Part shown: one piece after another, positions 24,849-35,976 of the stretch
Numbering within the stretch: the stretch's first letter is position 1
How the letters are laid out: each line of letters opens with the position of its first letter
Assembly (NCBI RefSeq): GCF_040581485.1
Contig: NC_090131.1
Coordinates: 23,634,532-23,698,531, forward strand
DNA: 64,000 bases
From: Linepithema humile
Lineage: Eukaryota; Arthropoda; Insecta; Hymenoptera; Formicidae
Direction: 5' to 3'
The notes under the pieces: generated by a model
What the model saw: the letters and a program-made list of their open reading frames with translations, nothing else
Databases searched by the model: none
Told to the model about the DNA's origin: nothing
Position numbers and translations under genes: made by a program

Positions 24849-24945
24849 GTTCAAAAGTATGTATTGCGGTGTTTATAATGCAGTGATCCGAATATCAAAT
24901 GAAAACGATGCAGCGGGTAATGCAATTAAACGAACAACGAAATCG
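24849..24945 (+). other. best candidate internal exon, 97 nt
   Basis: The acceptor is excellent: TTTTAAC as a branch site about 21 nt upstream, a T-rich tract, and TTTACAG ending at 24848. The donor TCG|GTGAGT at 24946 is near consensus. Exactly one frame is open across the exon: one leading base, then 32 codons starting FKSMYCGVYNAVIRISNEN and ending in a basic RTTKS. Both other frames meet a stop. An in-frame ATG at the fourth codon would allow it to be a first coding exon. The sequences on either side are AT-rich, which fits introns. No protein family is recognised; a non-coding exon remains possible. Confidence 0.4.
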
Positions 24946-26585
24946 GTGAGTACTTAATACTTCGACATGTTTTTCAAAAAGTTTATTGAACTGGTTATTG
25001 GTAAATCATTGTCATATTATTAGGTGTGATATTAAACAAAAATGAAAGCTTATACTCGCATAAAGTTATGCAAAATGTGAGTATCTCGTATTTTTATTTG
25101 TTCCAAAAATATTTTAAAAATACTTATTTAAACTATGACTTATGTAAAGCAATTTTTTTCAATTTTCCAAAAACTTTTACAAGTAGACAAGAATCGTTTT
25201 GAAATGACACTTCCCAATTTTCTATATTTATTTTCAAACCAAATTCGTGAGATTTTATTCTACACGTGAAAAATTATTATTAAACTTTTTCGATAATCTA
25301 TTAATCTCCAAATTTTCCGTGGAAAAATTCTATGCTCTTGCAAACATTATCTCCTGGATTTACGAGCAGCGAGTATCGAATATAAACGAGTTTGAGGTTG
25401 CTTACAGAAAGAGAAAGGGAGATAGAAGGAGGGAGAGGGACGGGAAATCGGCAAAGGGGTGGCTCGTCATTCTTTCGAGGAACCCCCGTTCTTTACATAT
25501 GGCGCTTAGTACAGGCAATAACCATCGATAATCGGCCAATAGGAACGACCACCCCTCGCGGGCCGTCGATTCCCATCCCCTCTTTCGTAGATTCGTAGGC
25601 AGCATGACAAATAACTCTCACAATGGCCCATCGGCCACCCCCGCGCCCGCCTGCCACCCTCCTTGCTGCTCACTGGCGCATCCCCTTTCAACCCCCTCGT
25701 GTTATACACGACCAGATCGGTTCCGGCAATTTTACATTCACGTCACAGCCCCGCTGATTTATTATAATGTTTGCCGCGCGGTCCCCCCTCTTCGTCCCCG
25801 CTCATCGTCCCCTTTCCTCTGTAGCCACGTTGACGACCCTGTGTTCAGCCGGCGAATTGGGAAAATACTCTCCGGGGGATGAACTGTCGATAGAACGATG
25901 GCTGTTTCGAGGCTGGCTGGCCGAGGGATCAAGATCGAAATCGGACGAGATCATAGTCTATTTATGGTTTCGAACAGGGGGGATGTTAAGTGTGATGAGA
26001 AAGCAGCAGAGATGGTTTGACAATTTCGAATTATCCCGAAAATTTTATACTTTATACGAGCACGTTTCCCGTCATTCAAATATTCGAAGGCGCAACTACC
26101 TTTATCTTGCAATAGATTAACGTTTTAAATTAGATACGGCTTTATCTTTCTTTACAATAGCGTCTTCTAAGCATGTTTAAGACGCGAATCCGAATTTCCT
26201 CGGGAAACGTAGCGGAGGGATCCTTCCGAAGATCGATTTCCGGCAACGCCCTCCAGGTACTCTAAGACCGTATCCCGATAAACAAGACAATTTCGCGAGA
26301 GGACGTCCCAAGGAATCTATAAATCCTGCGAAGCAACTTATCCGCCACCGCGTATCCGCGCGCCGCCGCGATTAGAGCCGATCGGACCGGACTCGCCATC
26401 TTGAAGGCGTTTGCCACCAAACGATTGAATGTCTCCCCAAGCGGACATCCTGCGCCGTATCACCTCCGGACCCTTTTCTCACCGATGCAGGCTCGCGTTT
26501 CCCGCTCCTTTCCGCCCGATTCATTCCGCCATCGCGTGTCGCGGGAATTGAAAGCGCCGGCGATTCGGCCGATTCGAAAGCGGCG

Positions 26586-26642
26586 ACGATTCTATTTTCC
26601 TTCGGTCGACATCGCACGGGGAATAAAAATCTTTACGGCGAA
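26586..26642. repeat. diverged direct repeat, copy 1
   Basis: ACGATTCTATTTTCC, a GACATCG word and ATAAAAATCTTTACGGCGA occur in the same order as in 26950-27002, about 364 bp downstream, with small indels between them. This is a local duplication. Confidence 0.6.
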
Positions 26643-26949
26643 TCCAGCCACGAAAATGGGATAGGTTATCCCCCTTATATCGGGGATGCTCTGTAATATC
26701 CACTTCGACGATGGGCACGATCGTATAAGATTTGCGGGGAAGATTGCTTTATCAATTGCGGGTCGGGAAATTATAAGAAGCTCGTCCTTCCAGCGCAGAC
26801 ACTTTGGGGTTTTTTGCGGGTTCTCTTATAAATTTAGATCAAGACATCTCAACATCGATTCGATAACCCTCGTATCTCGAAAGGGACGTGTCGGTGCTTC
26901 GGGTCGGCGCTTCGGATCGGCGACAAAATAGTTTCCGATTTACCGAACA

Positions 26950-27002
26950 ACAATTCCATTTTCCGACATCGAAGGGCGAGGGGATAAAAATCTATACGGC
27001 GA
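26950..27002. repeat. diverged direct repeat, copy 2
   Basis: ACAATTCCATTTTCC, GACATCG and ATAAAAATCTATACGGCGA match copy 1 at 26586-26642. Similarity fades on both sides, although a GAAAATGG word follows each copy. Confidence 0.6.
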
Positions 27003-27524
27003 GAATTGTGTGACTGCGGAAAATGGAGTCCCGCAGCTATCTCGGTATTCCGCTCTCGAAGCTTCTTCGCTCCGATTCACTTTGCGACACCTGCAGCAAT
27101 CGTCTGCATCTTCTCAGTCGAATTCAATTTGCATGCGCGTTTTTTAACCCAAACGCGTAAAATAAATAGTTTCGATCGCGAAATATCGTATAAGTAATTT
27201 ATCCGTATTTCCATTTTCTCTGAAAAATGCATAAATAAATTTAGTTAAAAGTATAAATATATTTCGTATGCTTGCTATTTTAATTCACGTATGATGATCA
27301 TGAATTTTGAATTCATGACAAACAATTCCATTCACACAACCGACGGTTATTATCGTTACCGATTTACTATAAATGTATCTTTTAGAGCTTTTCTACTCCG
27401 TCGCTGCCTTTTTCCGCCTACGCTTGACTTCCCCTTTTGTCCAATAACACTTCGCTGCAACTGATGCAACATAATTCCGAATGCAAACGAGATGCGACGG
27501 CTGTTGCCGTGTTCTTTTTCTTAC

Positions 27525-27766
27525 CTGCATTATCGCATCGGGTGTAAAACTTTATCGTCGCAATTCCGTTGATAGTCGGAGAACTTTTATAAAGTAAGAA
27601 TTGTAATTTGCGCCAAAAAACATGTCCACTGCCTTGTTGTTGCGAACTTGGACATTCCTTCGCGACATATACGAGCACGTGACGCGGGGAAGTAGTTCTA
27701 AATTTCGGTACGTATCTTCTTACGGGCTCGTGCAACACAGAACTTATCAATCGGGGGAATCTTATT
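27525..27766 (-). other. candidate minus-strand exon, 242 nt
   Basis: On the minus strand an acceptor GACTTTTTAG ends at 27767 and a strong donor GATAATGCAG|GTAAGA lies at 27524. One frame is open across the whole interval (about 80 codons, containing VRRYVPKFRTTSPRHVLVYV and a QQQ run, ending IKFYTRCDNA). The frame also continues past the donor, so openness alone is not decisive. No domain is recognised. The acceptor has only a short pyrimidine run. Confidence 0.25.
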
Positions 27767-29742
27767 CTAAAAAGTCCGCTCGCCGGTGTAGCGGCATCGC
27801 GTTCACCGATCCCGGAACGTTTTTGCGCTCAAGTCCGACGTCCGTGACTCGAGCACAGGCTGCATTATTTTATTAGAATGAATTATTCATGCGCGTCACT
27901 TACACGGTATGCATAAGTCGCGCTCTTTCATCAAACCCATCTTTTCTAGCTTTTACTGTACGAGAATCCGTGATTCGTCTTCTTACTCCTTCCTCGTTCG
28001 CCGAACGACAACAGATCGCGGAGCGAATCATAAACTACCGCGGTATTAGACAAGTTCCACCTGCACAGGTTTCGGGTGTATTCCGTCGACTTTTACATAT
28101 ACTTCGCGCGATGTTATTCCTGGCGCGATCGTACGACCGAATCCTTAAAACCGCAAGAAACGTTTGATGATAAACGTTTTCAATTTTTCGATTTCTACCA
28201 TTTCTTTTTAAATTTTTCTGAATATTTATTTTAATTCAATACGCAAAATATTTGTTATAAACTATTTTTTATACTTTTTATGTATCAAAAATATTCTTTG
28301 TAGTTTCTCTCATTTGTAAAAGAAATAATTAGGATTAAAAAATTGAAAAAAATGCTCAAATGCAATTTTTGCATCTTACTAATTTACTTTTAGGCATTCT
28401 AACTGTGAGCAAAAAATGTCTTTTCTCCTGTTTTATCACTGTCCCTCACGAGGCTCGTCTCTTAACTCGATTCCGGGGGGACCGGTCTCACGATGCGCGA
28501 GGGTCCGCCGAAGCACGCTGCCCGAAGAAGAACGTGTCATCCTTCAACGTCAATCCGATGCGGCGGTGGACGCAAAACGAAGCGACGAATGCGATTTGAA
28601 TGCGTTCCGCGAGAGTCGGTGCATTCCGAAAAGTAGCCGCGAGTCGTTTTGGTCTGCATGAAACCTTTTTCTTGCGGCGGGATTAGACGCGCGACCGTTT
28701 TTCTACCGCGCGAAACAAGATAATTGGAATATCACGTGAAAGAATGCGCGGCGAACAATAAGTGAGATCTCGATATTCCATCGGACTCCATCCCGTTGCT
28801 TAGACTCGGATCGGATCGCGACGAAAAAGGCGGGATATTTCGTTTTGTGTTAATACTTTCACTTTTTACAATTCGCGGCGTGTGTCAGTCGGATATTTTA
28901 GATGCGATCAACATCCATATTACACGGTTCCCCTCGATAACTCTATTACTTCATCGCGATAACTCGCGATCATAATTGCTTGTTGTATTTATGCGCTGCA
29001 GTTAGCAAAACACTATTCATTGTTCGCCGCGTATTAAGTCAGGCAGAGAATGGGCTGGAGAATGATTGCTTAATTCGCAGCATGTCGGAGCAATTAAAAA
29101 TAGATATGTATCTCGCAGGATATAGTGCCGCGTTTAGGACTAATGGCGTCTACGCTACTTTTATCATCGCGAGCGTGTTCACTCAAGCGGAATGCATCCG
29201 ATACCGGGCGCTACGTTCTCTCGTCTGCGAAAACGTAAAGAGCGCATTTCCGCGGAATCCCGCGTCTCTCGCGAGCGGACGAGGATCAAAGCGATCTCTC
29301 GAACCGCGTGATCTTTCCCATCGAAGAAGGTCGAAGACAAATGCCGCGCGTGAAACGTCGGACGCTAAAGGGACGATGTAAACGGACGCTATTACCGGAA
29401 TAGCTCTCGCACGGCATTCCGACGAGAATGCAGCTCTTCTTCTCCTTCTCCTTTCCGCTCTTTTCCGCGACGCTCGTTTCGTGTCCTGGAAGCACGATCG
29501 CGCCGCTCACGGAAATTCCAGCGTTTGCATATCAAGGCGCCGCCACCGTTTAGCCAGCCATTACCTTCGGACCCGCGCCGGCCAATCTGTTTCCGAGCTC
29601 TTTTAATTCCACCCTGGCCCTCCTAGGTGCACCGGATATTGCCCGGACATCCCTCGGAATATTTGCATATACCGTCGGCGACGTTTAATCATTCAAAGTG
29701 TATCCGCAGCCTCAAATTATTTTACGAAATCTGTTCGGACTG

Positions 29743-29828
29743 TTACTTTATCTTATTTTATTAATATCGAATAAATTTGTTTTATTAATCAATTTACTTC
29801 ATCTTATTTTATTAATATTGAATAAGTA
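29743..29828. repeat. 51-bp tandem duplication
   Basis: TTACTTTATCTTATTTTATT and the following AATATCGAATAA recur 51 bp later with three substitutions. This accounts for the Leu/Ile-rich frame across it. Confidence 0.75.
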
Positions 29829-30907
29829 TCGTGTACGTGACGTCACATACTTTTCTAGTTATTATACCGCACAGATAATTGAAAAATATTTTTTTTTTAA
29901 ATAATGAATTAAAATTTATGCCGTGTAAATACCAGTTACCTTGATTCAAACGATCGAGTATCATGACTACGGGATATCTTCCAAGCACAAAGTGTATATT
30001 ATTGCGCCGGCACGATAATTAAGTTTAATTTCATTACCGTGTTATTAAGAACAATGACAACGGCGGAGATAAATAAGCGCAATACGTCATTGTAAGTGAA
30101 AGTAAACACGTAGTTGCCCGCGGCGCCGTTCGAAAATAGAAGAAAATAACACGATAATAGTCGCTGTGAGCGTGCAACCACTTGTACTACTCCTTTGATC
30201 GCTCGTTAACCGGGAATTACTCTAATTACAAGACGAAGAAAAAAAAAGAGATACATAATGCATATAGCTAGAGGTAACTAACGACCAGCTCAAACGATTT
30301 AAAAAGTGAAGAAAAAACTAAGAGAGAGAAACGAAAAGAGAATTATATATAGTTGAGTACTTGAAATAAGCATATACATACCTAGAATTATCAAAGGATC
30401 GAGTTTAGTTCAATATTTATAATTTATAAAATAAAATTCTTTTTTAAGTAGAAAAAGTAAGACATGGTCAGACATAACATTTTACAAGATTTATTATATT
30501 TCTCTTTGCACTACTGCCATTATTGACTATTAATTATTATTAACAATTAAAATACTTATCAATATGTATATAATAATTCAGATTTTTGTTCTTGCAAAGC
30601 AAATCTAATTAGTAGCATTCGGCAAATAAGAGATGGACAATATAAAGTTAACAATTTGCTTTTACTGCAATGCGACAGATGTACGTTTTTTTCTTTTGCG
30701 CGCTTAAATTTTGTCGGAATCACAATTAGATACAATTGTAACTAAATTTCTATTCGAGATAATGTAATTTAAATTAATCAAAGAATCTCATCATTTACAA
30801 TACTGTAGAAATGTAGCGCAAATAAATTAATGCTTTCATGCTTTTTTAAATTAATCGATATAACAATTCTAAATAGTATCGCGCCGAGTTCTGCTTTCCG
30901 CAAAGAC

Positions 30908-30934
30908 GTTATTCTGGTTATTCTGGTTATTCTG
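30908..30934. repeat. 9-bp tandem repeat, three perfect units
   Basis: GTTATTCTG occurs three times head to tail without mismatch. Confidence 0.9.
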
Positions 30935-31660
30935 AATAGTGTTGGTGCTTTGCCAATTTAGTCAGATCGTTACTAACGAGCCGGACACACGCATTACGCG
31001 CGTTTGTCGTACGCACGATCGTACTGGCGGAATCGGCGACGACAACGGTGACGACGGCGACGGCTTTCGCCGCGGCAGATCCACGATTAAGACTCGCCGC
31101 TCGTCCAATTTGCTAGATTTTAGGTCGCCACGGCTACATACGACGGCCACAACGATATCGCATGCGGGAATACACGCGTCCACGTTACCGATCTTTGCGC
31201 GACTAGTCAGCCAGCTAGAGGCGGCGTGATTTACCTCACGCCGTGTTCGAGAAACGAAAGCGTGTAACCGACGTTCCTCGCGCGACTCTCCGTGTCGTCC
31301 CGACAATTGTACGCCGCAGCTGGAGAGTCTGCGTACGATCGTATCACTTCTATTCATTCGGTAACTATGTCGTAAATATTAGAGACCAAAAATGTCATTT
31401 TTTGTTTTATTTCGAGATACTAATAATTTTTTATTTATAAAAAATGTTATAATAATCTAGAAAATTTCGGGAAATTGAGTCAGCAATGAAACATTATTCT
31501 CCATTAAATTTCCTCATTGAATATTGCGACGTTAATCCTTTATTAAATTTTCTGATTCGTGAAACATGGTACAATTGTGACGCGTAGAATAATTTCTCTT
31601 CCATAAATATTCCATAAAAGGTACGGGAAGTGTTAAAAGAGTCACTCGCCGAGATTATTC

Positions 31661-32330
31661 AGTCCGACTACATTTCAAGTTCTTCGAGTCGCGGTCGAGC
31701 GAGACCGGCGAGTTTCCGCGTGGCGGAGCGCGATGAAGCGATTCACTAAATCGCCATAAAGAGACAGAGTCTTTACTCGGTTAAGTAACTCGCGGAGTGC
31801 AGCGCGGGGCGGAGAGTGAAACGAGGGGCGTATTAGTGACGGTTGTTAGTGCCGGTACTGGCAGCACGGGCGCAAGAAACCCCATAAACTCGTGCAAAAC
31901 TGCCACGCCGAGGGATTACGAGCTCGTCTCTCTCGTCTATCCGCGCGCGAAACTCCCGGCGAGCTCGATCTCTCCATCGACGTTTTCCCCGTTTGGCCGA
32001 TATGGGGATATATCGTTATTACGTCTGTTGCAACGACCGAATCCGCCGCTAATGATTATGAGCGGCCTCTCGAGGCTGGAAAGGAACGCCGTAAATTACG
32101 CCGCGTTACTCAAATTCCCAACTTAGAGTGATTGCGAGACGGACGAGTGTACGGCGGGTGCAAAAGTGTGCGTGTACGCTCGATTTCTACCTGTTCGCGC
32201 GGGAACGGGATAATGAGCAGTCAGAAAGCGGCGTTGGTTCTATAGTCGCGGAATAGAGAGATCGATGTATCGCGAGTAATTCGGTGATGGCGGATAGATA
32301 TTTCACGTTAGGTAATCGAATAAAGAACAG
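31661..32330 (+). promoter_or_regulatory. candidate initiator-type promoter and leader exon
   Basis: ATTCAGTCC at 31657-31665 matches the insect initiator TCAGTY with the A at 31661. AGTCG at 31687-31691 fits the downstream element pattern RGWYV, one base off the ideal +28. The AT-rich trough before 31640 gives way to a GC-rich block with only short frames (for instance an 8-codon uORF-like frame at about 31732) and ends in AACAG|GTAATT at 32331, a possible donor. This fits a non-coding first exon. All parts are short motifs that occur by chance, so it is a hypothesis. Confidence 0.2.
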
Positions 32331-34981
32331 GTAATTTTAGCGAGATCCGTTTTTCGCGGTAATTTATTTCATATCGTGCTACTAGCTTTATTTATATAAC
32401 TTTAGAAATTAATTTTTTTAATCTAACTTGCAACAATGTTGTTACTTAATTTAAAATATTAATTTAAAATAATACGTTCTTTCCACCGGATTTTTTTTTT
32501 TTAAATACATCCTTACGCGTTTGCGAGGTCCTTTTTCGTGTATTAATAAATCATCTCGAGCCGAAAGAGAGAGATGGTCCCGAATTCATCGCGCGTTCCT
32601 TTCCCCGGTATCGCAAATGATCGGCATCGCACAAACGCACAAGCGAGTGCGAAGAGCGACGCGAAGGGAGAGGAGTTGCGAGAAGGGTTGCATTACGGTG
32701 CAAAAAGACCGGGCCCGCGACGGTTGATGATAACATCAGTCTCTGCTGTCTCTGCGTCGCAGGACCCCGGTCCTCTTTTCCTCTCCTCCGTCCCTCCGTG
32801 TCGCTCTTCATGTAATTTGTATCGAAACATCGCGCAGAGGAGCCGTCGGCTCCGGCCAAAGACCGATTGCAATTCGACGTAGGCAGGAACGCGGTGGACA
32901 CCGAAGAAACTGGGCCCCTGGACATGGAGGGGGTGGGCGGGGGAGCGAAAGGAAGTCCCCGGGATCCGGCGGAATCCGGGGAAAGACGGAAAAGGACGGA
33001 GCACGGCGAAGAAGAGCTCCTTTTGTTTCACCGCGGAGTTTCTCGAGGTCTCTTTTGCCGCGGCACGGACGGAGGCCTTCATGTCGTTAAAACCGAATCG
33101 CGAAGAACGTGGAGGAAACGCGAAGAATTTGAAGCGGTGAGGTGCGTGTGAAGTTTGCGTACGATGTATCTTCGCGTTTGAAATGAAGTGGTGGTTACGT
33201 GAAGGCTTAGTGCGAAAAAATACGGACGTTTGTGTTTCGATATAGAACATAATGTTCAAATGTAGAGTCCTAAAGTTAATAAGTGATGTGCTAGACGCAG
33301 TGGTTGGAATTCACCTCTTGATTTCGTTGCCCCGCATTTCGATATCAATCAAATTTCGTAGAATTTTGTTCTCTACTTGTGCCCAGAATCTAATCAGCTG
33401 CAATTAACTGTTTCCGACACATTATTAACTCCGCATAACTTTTCTGCGTGTAAAACATACGTTTTACACTCGCTCGACAGGATCAAAGGAAGGCATACTC
33501 GTCCTTTTGTCTTGCTGAGGACTTTTGAGGCCCTTCGTTGGACAAACAGCGCGCGGCTCGTTCTCCCTTTCAATCTTTCGTCTTCCTCTCCGACGTAAAG
33601 ACGCGTGCACGGGAGACGGAGGGAAAAGAGGGTGGGAGGGGAGGGAGGAAAGAGGCCAGAAGGTGCAGCCGATTTTTATTTGCTCCTTGAACGACGAGCT
33701 GGCTTTTTTGCCGGTTCCAAGCCCGCTAACAAGCGCTCTTTTGCTCCTCGCGAATTGTGATGCCGCTGACACTTTAGTGATGTTCCTGCCTCTACCGTGA
33801 GGCCCCTTTCTCGTCATCCCCTTCCCCCTCTTTCTCAGGCTCGGACCATATTCGGCGCTGGTCCGGCCTGATGTAAAATTCGGCGGAAGATCTACTCGCG
33901 CGACTATCGGGCCGCGATACTCGTTTAAAGCCGAAGGCTACACTGAGATTCCAGACAATGTCAAAGGATGGAACATCCATCTGAATTAATGAGACTCGAT
34001 TTGTTTCGTAAAATTTATTTTAACGATAAATATTTAATAAAATTAGCCTAAGATGCAATCATAAATCATATAGTGTTGTGGCAACGAACTTAGGAACAAA
34101 TTTTTGCATAAAAATGCAGAAATATAAAATTCTCTGTATTTTTAAAGATTATTTAATAAAATTTTTGCATATTTAAAGTTGTTAAATACAAAATCCATTC
34201 AGTTTTTCGATTATCGTATAAATCAAGTGAGTCAAAATCAATTAGAGAGATAATACAAAATTAAGGAAAAAGAAGAAAATTATAATAATGATTAATTTTA
34301 TTTTTTTAGTTTATAAATTTTTACAATAAAGTTTATAGAAATATACGTGAAGACTTTTGATTAATTTAATTGGAAATACTGATGTTGCCTTTTTACATAA
34401 TTTACATAATTCAACACCCGATATGAACGTTTTCGGTATCAGAAAAAGACACGGATTCCAAATGACGCGATATTTTCTCACTCGTCATCGCTAAAGTCTC
34501 GGCAAGCGTTATTCTTTACGACACCTTTAAGATTCCACGCCAAGCTACCTATATAAAACACCGCAGCTGGGCGAGATTGATACATTTTTAATGCGGACGG
34601 GCCGACGGGTGCCCAGCGGTGCGGAAGAAAGAGCGAATATCGCGGATTCCACGCGAGGCAAAAGACAGAGAAAAAGAAAATGAGCCGAAACTGAGATTCG
34701 ATGTGCGGAGACGAAGCAAGCAGGCGGAAACCGCCTCGATTCACGTCGGATTCCTTCAAGCTGCCGCTTTTTGCGGCCGCAGAAACGCGATGAGAATCGT
34801 CGTCGACTGCCAACGAAACAGCGTTAGAGTTAAGAAGGAACAAGGTCATTGACTAGAAATATGAAAGCACTCGAGAAAACTAATAAACTATTGAAAATAT
34901 AATACGTTTCTTCTAGAGCATAAATTTATATTATATTGCATGTATCTTCTGCTTACGATTAGACCAATATAATTTTGAATA
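32331..34981. other. mosaic non-coding DNA with the window's longest open frame
   Basis: 32340-32510 is AT-rich. 32520-33240 is GC-rich and holds a 188-codon minus-strand frame that overlaps frames in the other orientation and shows no domain; I do not call it a gene. 33600-33650 is G-rich. 33980-34420 is AT-rich. 34480-34850 is CpG-rich, followed by an AT-rich approach to the fold-back element. Confidence 0.45.
33621..33645 (+). other. G-quadruplex motif
   Basis: GGG tracts separated by loops of 6, 1, 1 and 1 nt (five tracts in all) give a canonical G4 pattern. Confidence 0.65.
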
Positions 34982-35493
34982 CAGGTAACATGTCCGGTAA
35001 CTCACGGACCAACGCTCGTGAGCGGATAGAGCACATTAAACACAGCAGAAAAGTTCTTTACCATTTTACAATTTTCAATAATTATTTAAGTACTAATTAA
35101 AAAAGATGGGCGAATGAGTGCGCGTTTCGCGCATCCTACATAGTAGGATGTAGCTCTAGGCGTGCCAGCGATGAGTGTCGCACGGTAACGAAAAGTTTGG
35201 TCGCGCGACAAGAGTCGCGGTACGCGGTGCGAGCAGCGAAAAGTTTGGTCGCGCGACGAGAGTCGCGATACGCACGACCAAACTTTTCGCTGCCGTGCGA
35301 CACTCATCGCTGGCACGCTTAGAGCTACATCCTACTATGTAGCCGCGCGAAACGCGCGCTCATTCGCCCATCTTTTTTAATTAGTACTTAAATAATTATT
35401 GCGAGAATTGCAAAATGGTAAAGAACTTTTCTGTTCTGCTTAATGCGCTCTATCCGCTCACGAGCGTTGGTCCGTGAGTTGCCGGACACCCTG
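34982..35493. mobile_element. 512-bp fold-back element, copy 1
   Basis: A long inverted repeat runs from a CAGG-type left end with GTCCGGTAACTCACGG to a right end CCGTGAGTTGCCGGACACCCTG. The arms are over 200 bp and almost fully complementary, and include the words GATGGGCGAATGAG and CATCCTAC/GTAGGATG. The centre holds a ~45-bp module (GCGAAAAGTTTGGTCGCGCG plus AGAGTCGCG) in tandem. There is no coding capacity, so it is a non-autonomous element. TA flanks both ends, suggesting TA target duplication as in Tc1/mariner-type elements (inference). The left end has a few-base difference from copy 2. A transcript would form a very long hairpin. Confidence 0.85.
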
Positions 35494-35965
35494 TATATTC
35501 AAATGCACGCGCGCATATATTATTTTACAATCACGAGTTTAATAATATTTTTAAGTGTTGCGAGATATTTATTGACACGAGGCTTGAAATATGCACGAAA
35601 ACGTCAGTTTTCTTCGTCCGTCAGAAAAGGGAAGAATTGAGTAAACCATAATTCCGGAGTAATTTATGCAAATATCTTTCGGACTGCGCTCGCAACATGC
35701 AACATACGTAATGTAATAATGGCGACGGGAGAAAAGTGAGGAGAACTAGCCACGGGGGTAGCAAGAAAGGGGGCAACGAGTCAATTAAGAGGCTCTCGAG
35801 CGAGTGCGTTGGCCTAATCATCGTCGGAGGAAAAGCGAGCACCGCCTAAATTACGAGCAGCCAATTATATTGCGTTTAAAATTAATTACTAGATCGTTCG
35901 AAGATAAATCGATGCTCTGACGAGCAGACCGGGGAAGTGACGAGGGCCAAGAGAGATCTCCTTCT

Positions 35966-35976
35966 CCCCCCCCCCC
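35966..35976. repeat. C11 homopolymer
   Basis: Eleven consecutive Cs in a CT-rich stretch; its length may be error-prone in sequencing. Confidence 0.9.

Larger units (their letters stand above)
24946..27524. other. mosaic non-coding DNA
   Basis: No gene is recognised. 24950-25330 is AT-rich. 25380-25980 and 26180-27150 are CpG-rich with overlapping frames of arbitrary composition. A diverged direct repeat lies at 26586-26642 and 26950-27002. 27200-27400 is AT-rich. Confidence 0.45.
27767..31660. other. mosaic non-coding DNA
   Basis: No gene is recognised. CpG-rich blocks lie at 27880-28160, 28440-29690 and 30960-31370. AT-rich troughs lie at 28170-28400, 29690-29930, 30240-30870 and 31380-31640. 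Tandem duplications lie at 29743-29828 and 30908-30934. A GAC/GGC-rich run at about 31030-31075 gives an Asp/Gly-rich frame, but that frame has no ATG and is overlapped by a longer antisense frame. Confidence 0.45.

Noticed and set aside
30939..31229. 96-codon frame with an Asp/Gly-rich run
   Set aside because: It lacks an ATG (first codon is TTG), the acidic run comes from a GAC/GGC-rich repeat, and a longer antisense frame covers it.
32693..33259. 188-codon minus-strand open frame, the longest in the window
   Set aside because: It lies in GC-rich DNA with several overlapping frames on the other strand, has arbitrary Arg/Ser/Pro/Phe-rich composition, no domain and no clear splice context. 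Likely chance.
34982..35493. CRISPR-like array reading of the repeated GCGAAAAGTTTGG modules
   Set aside because: The repeats are arms and centre of a fold-back element with inverted copies, not direct repeats with unique spacers, and the DNA is eukaryotic.
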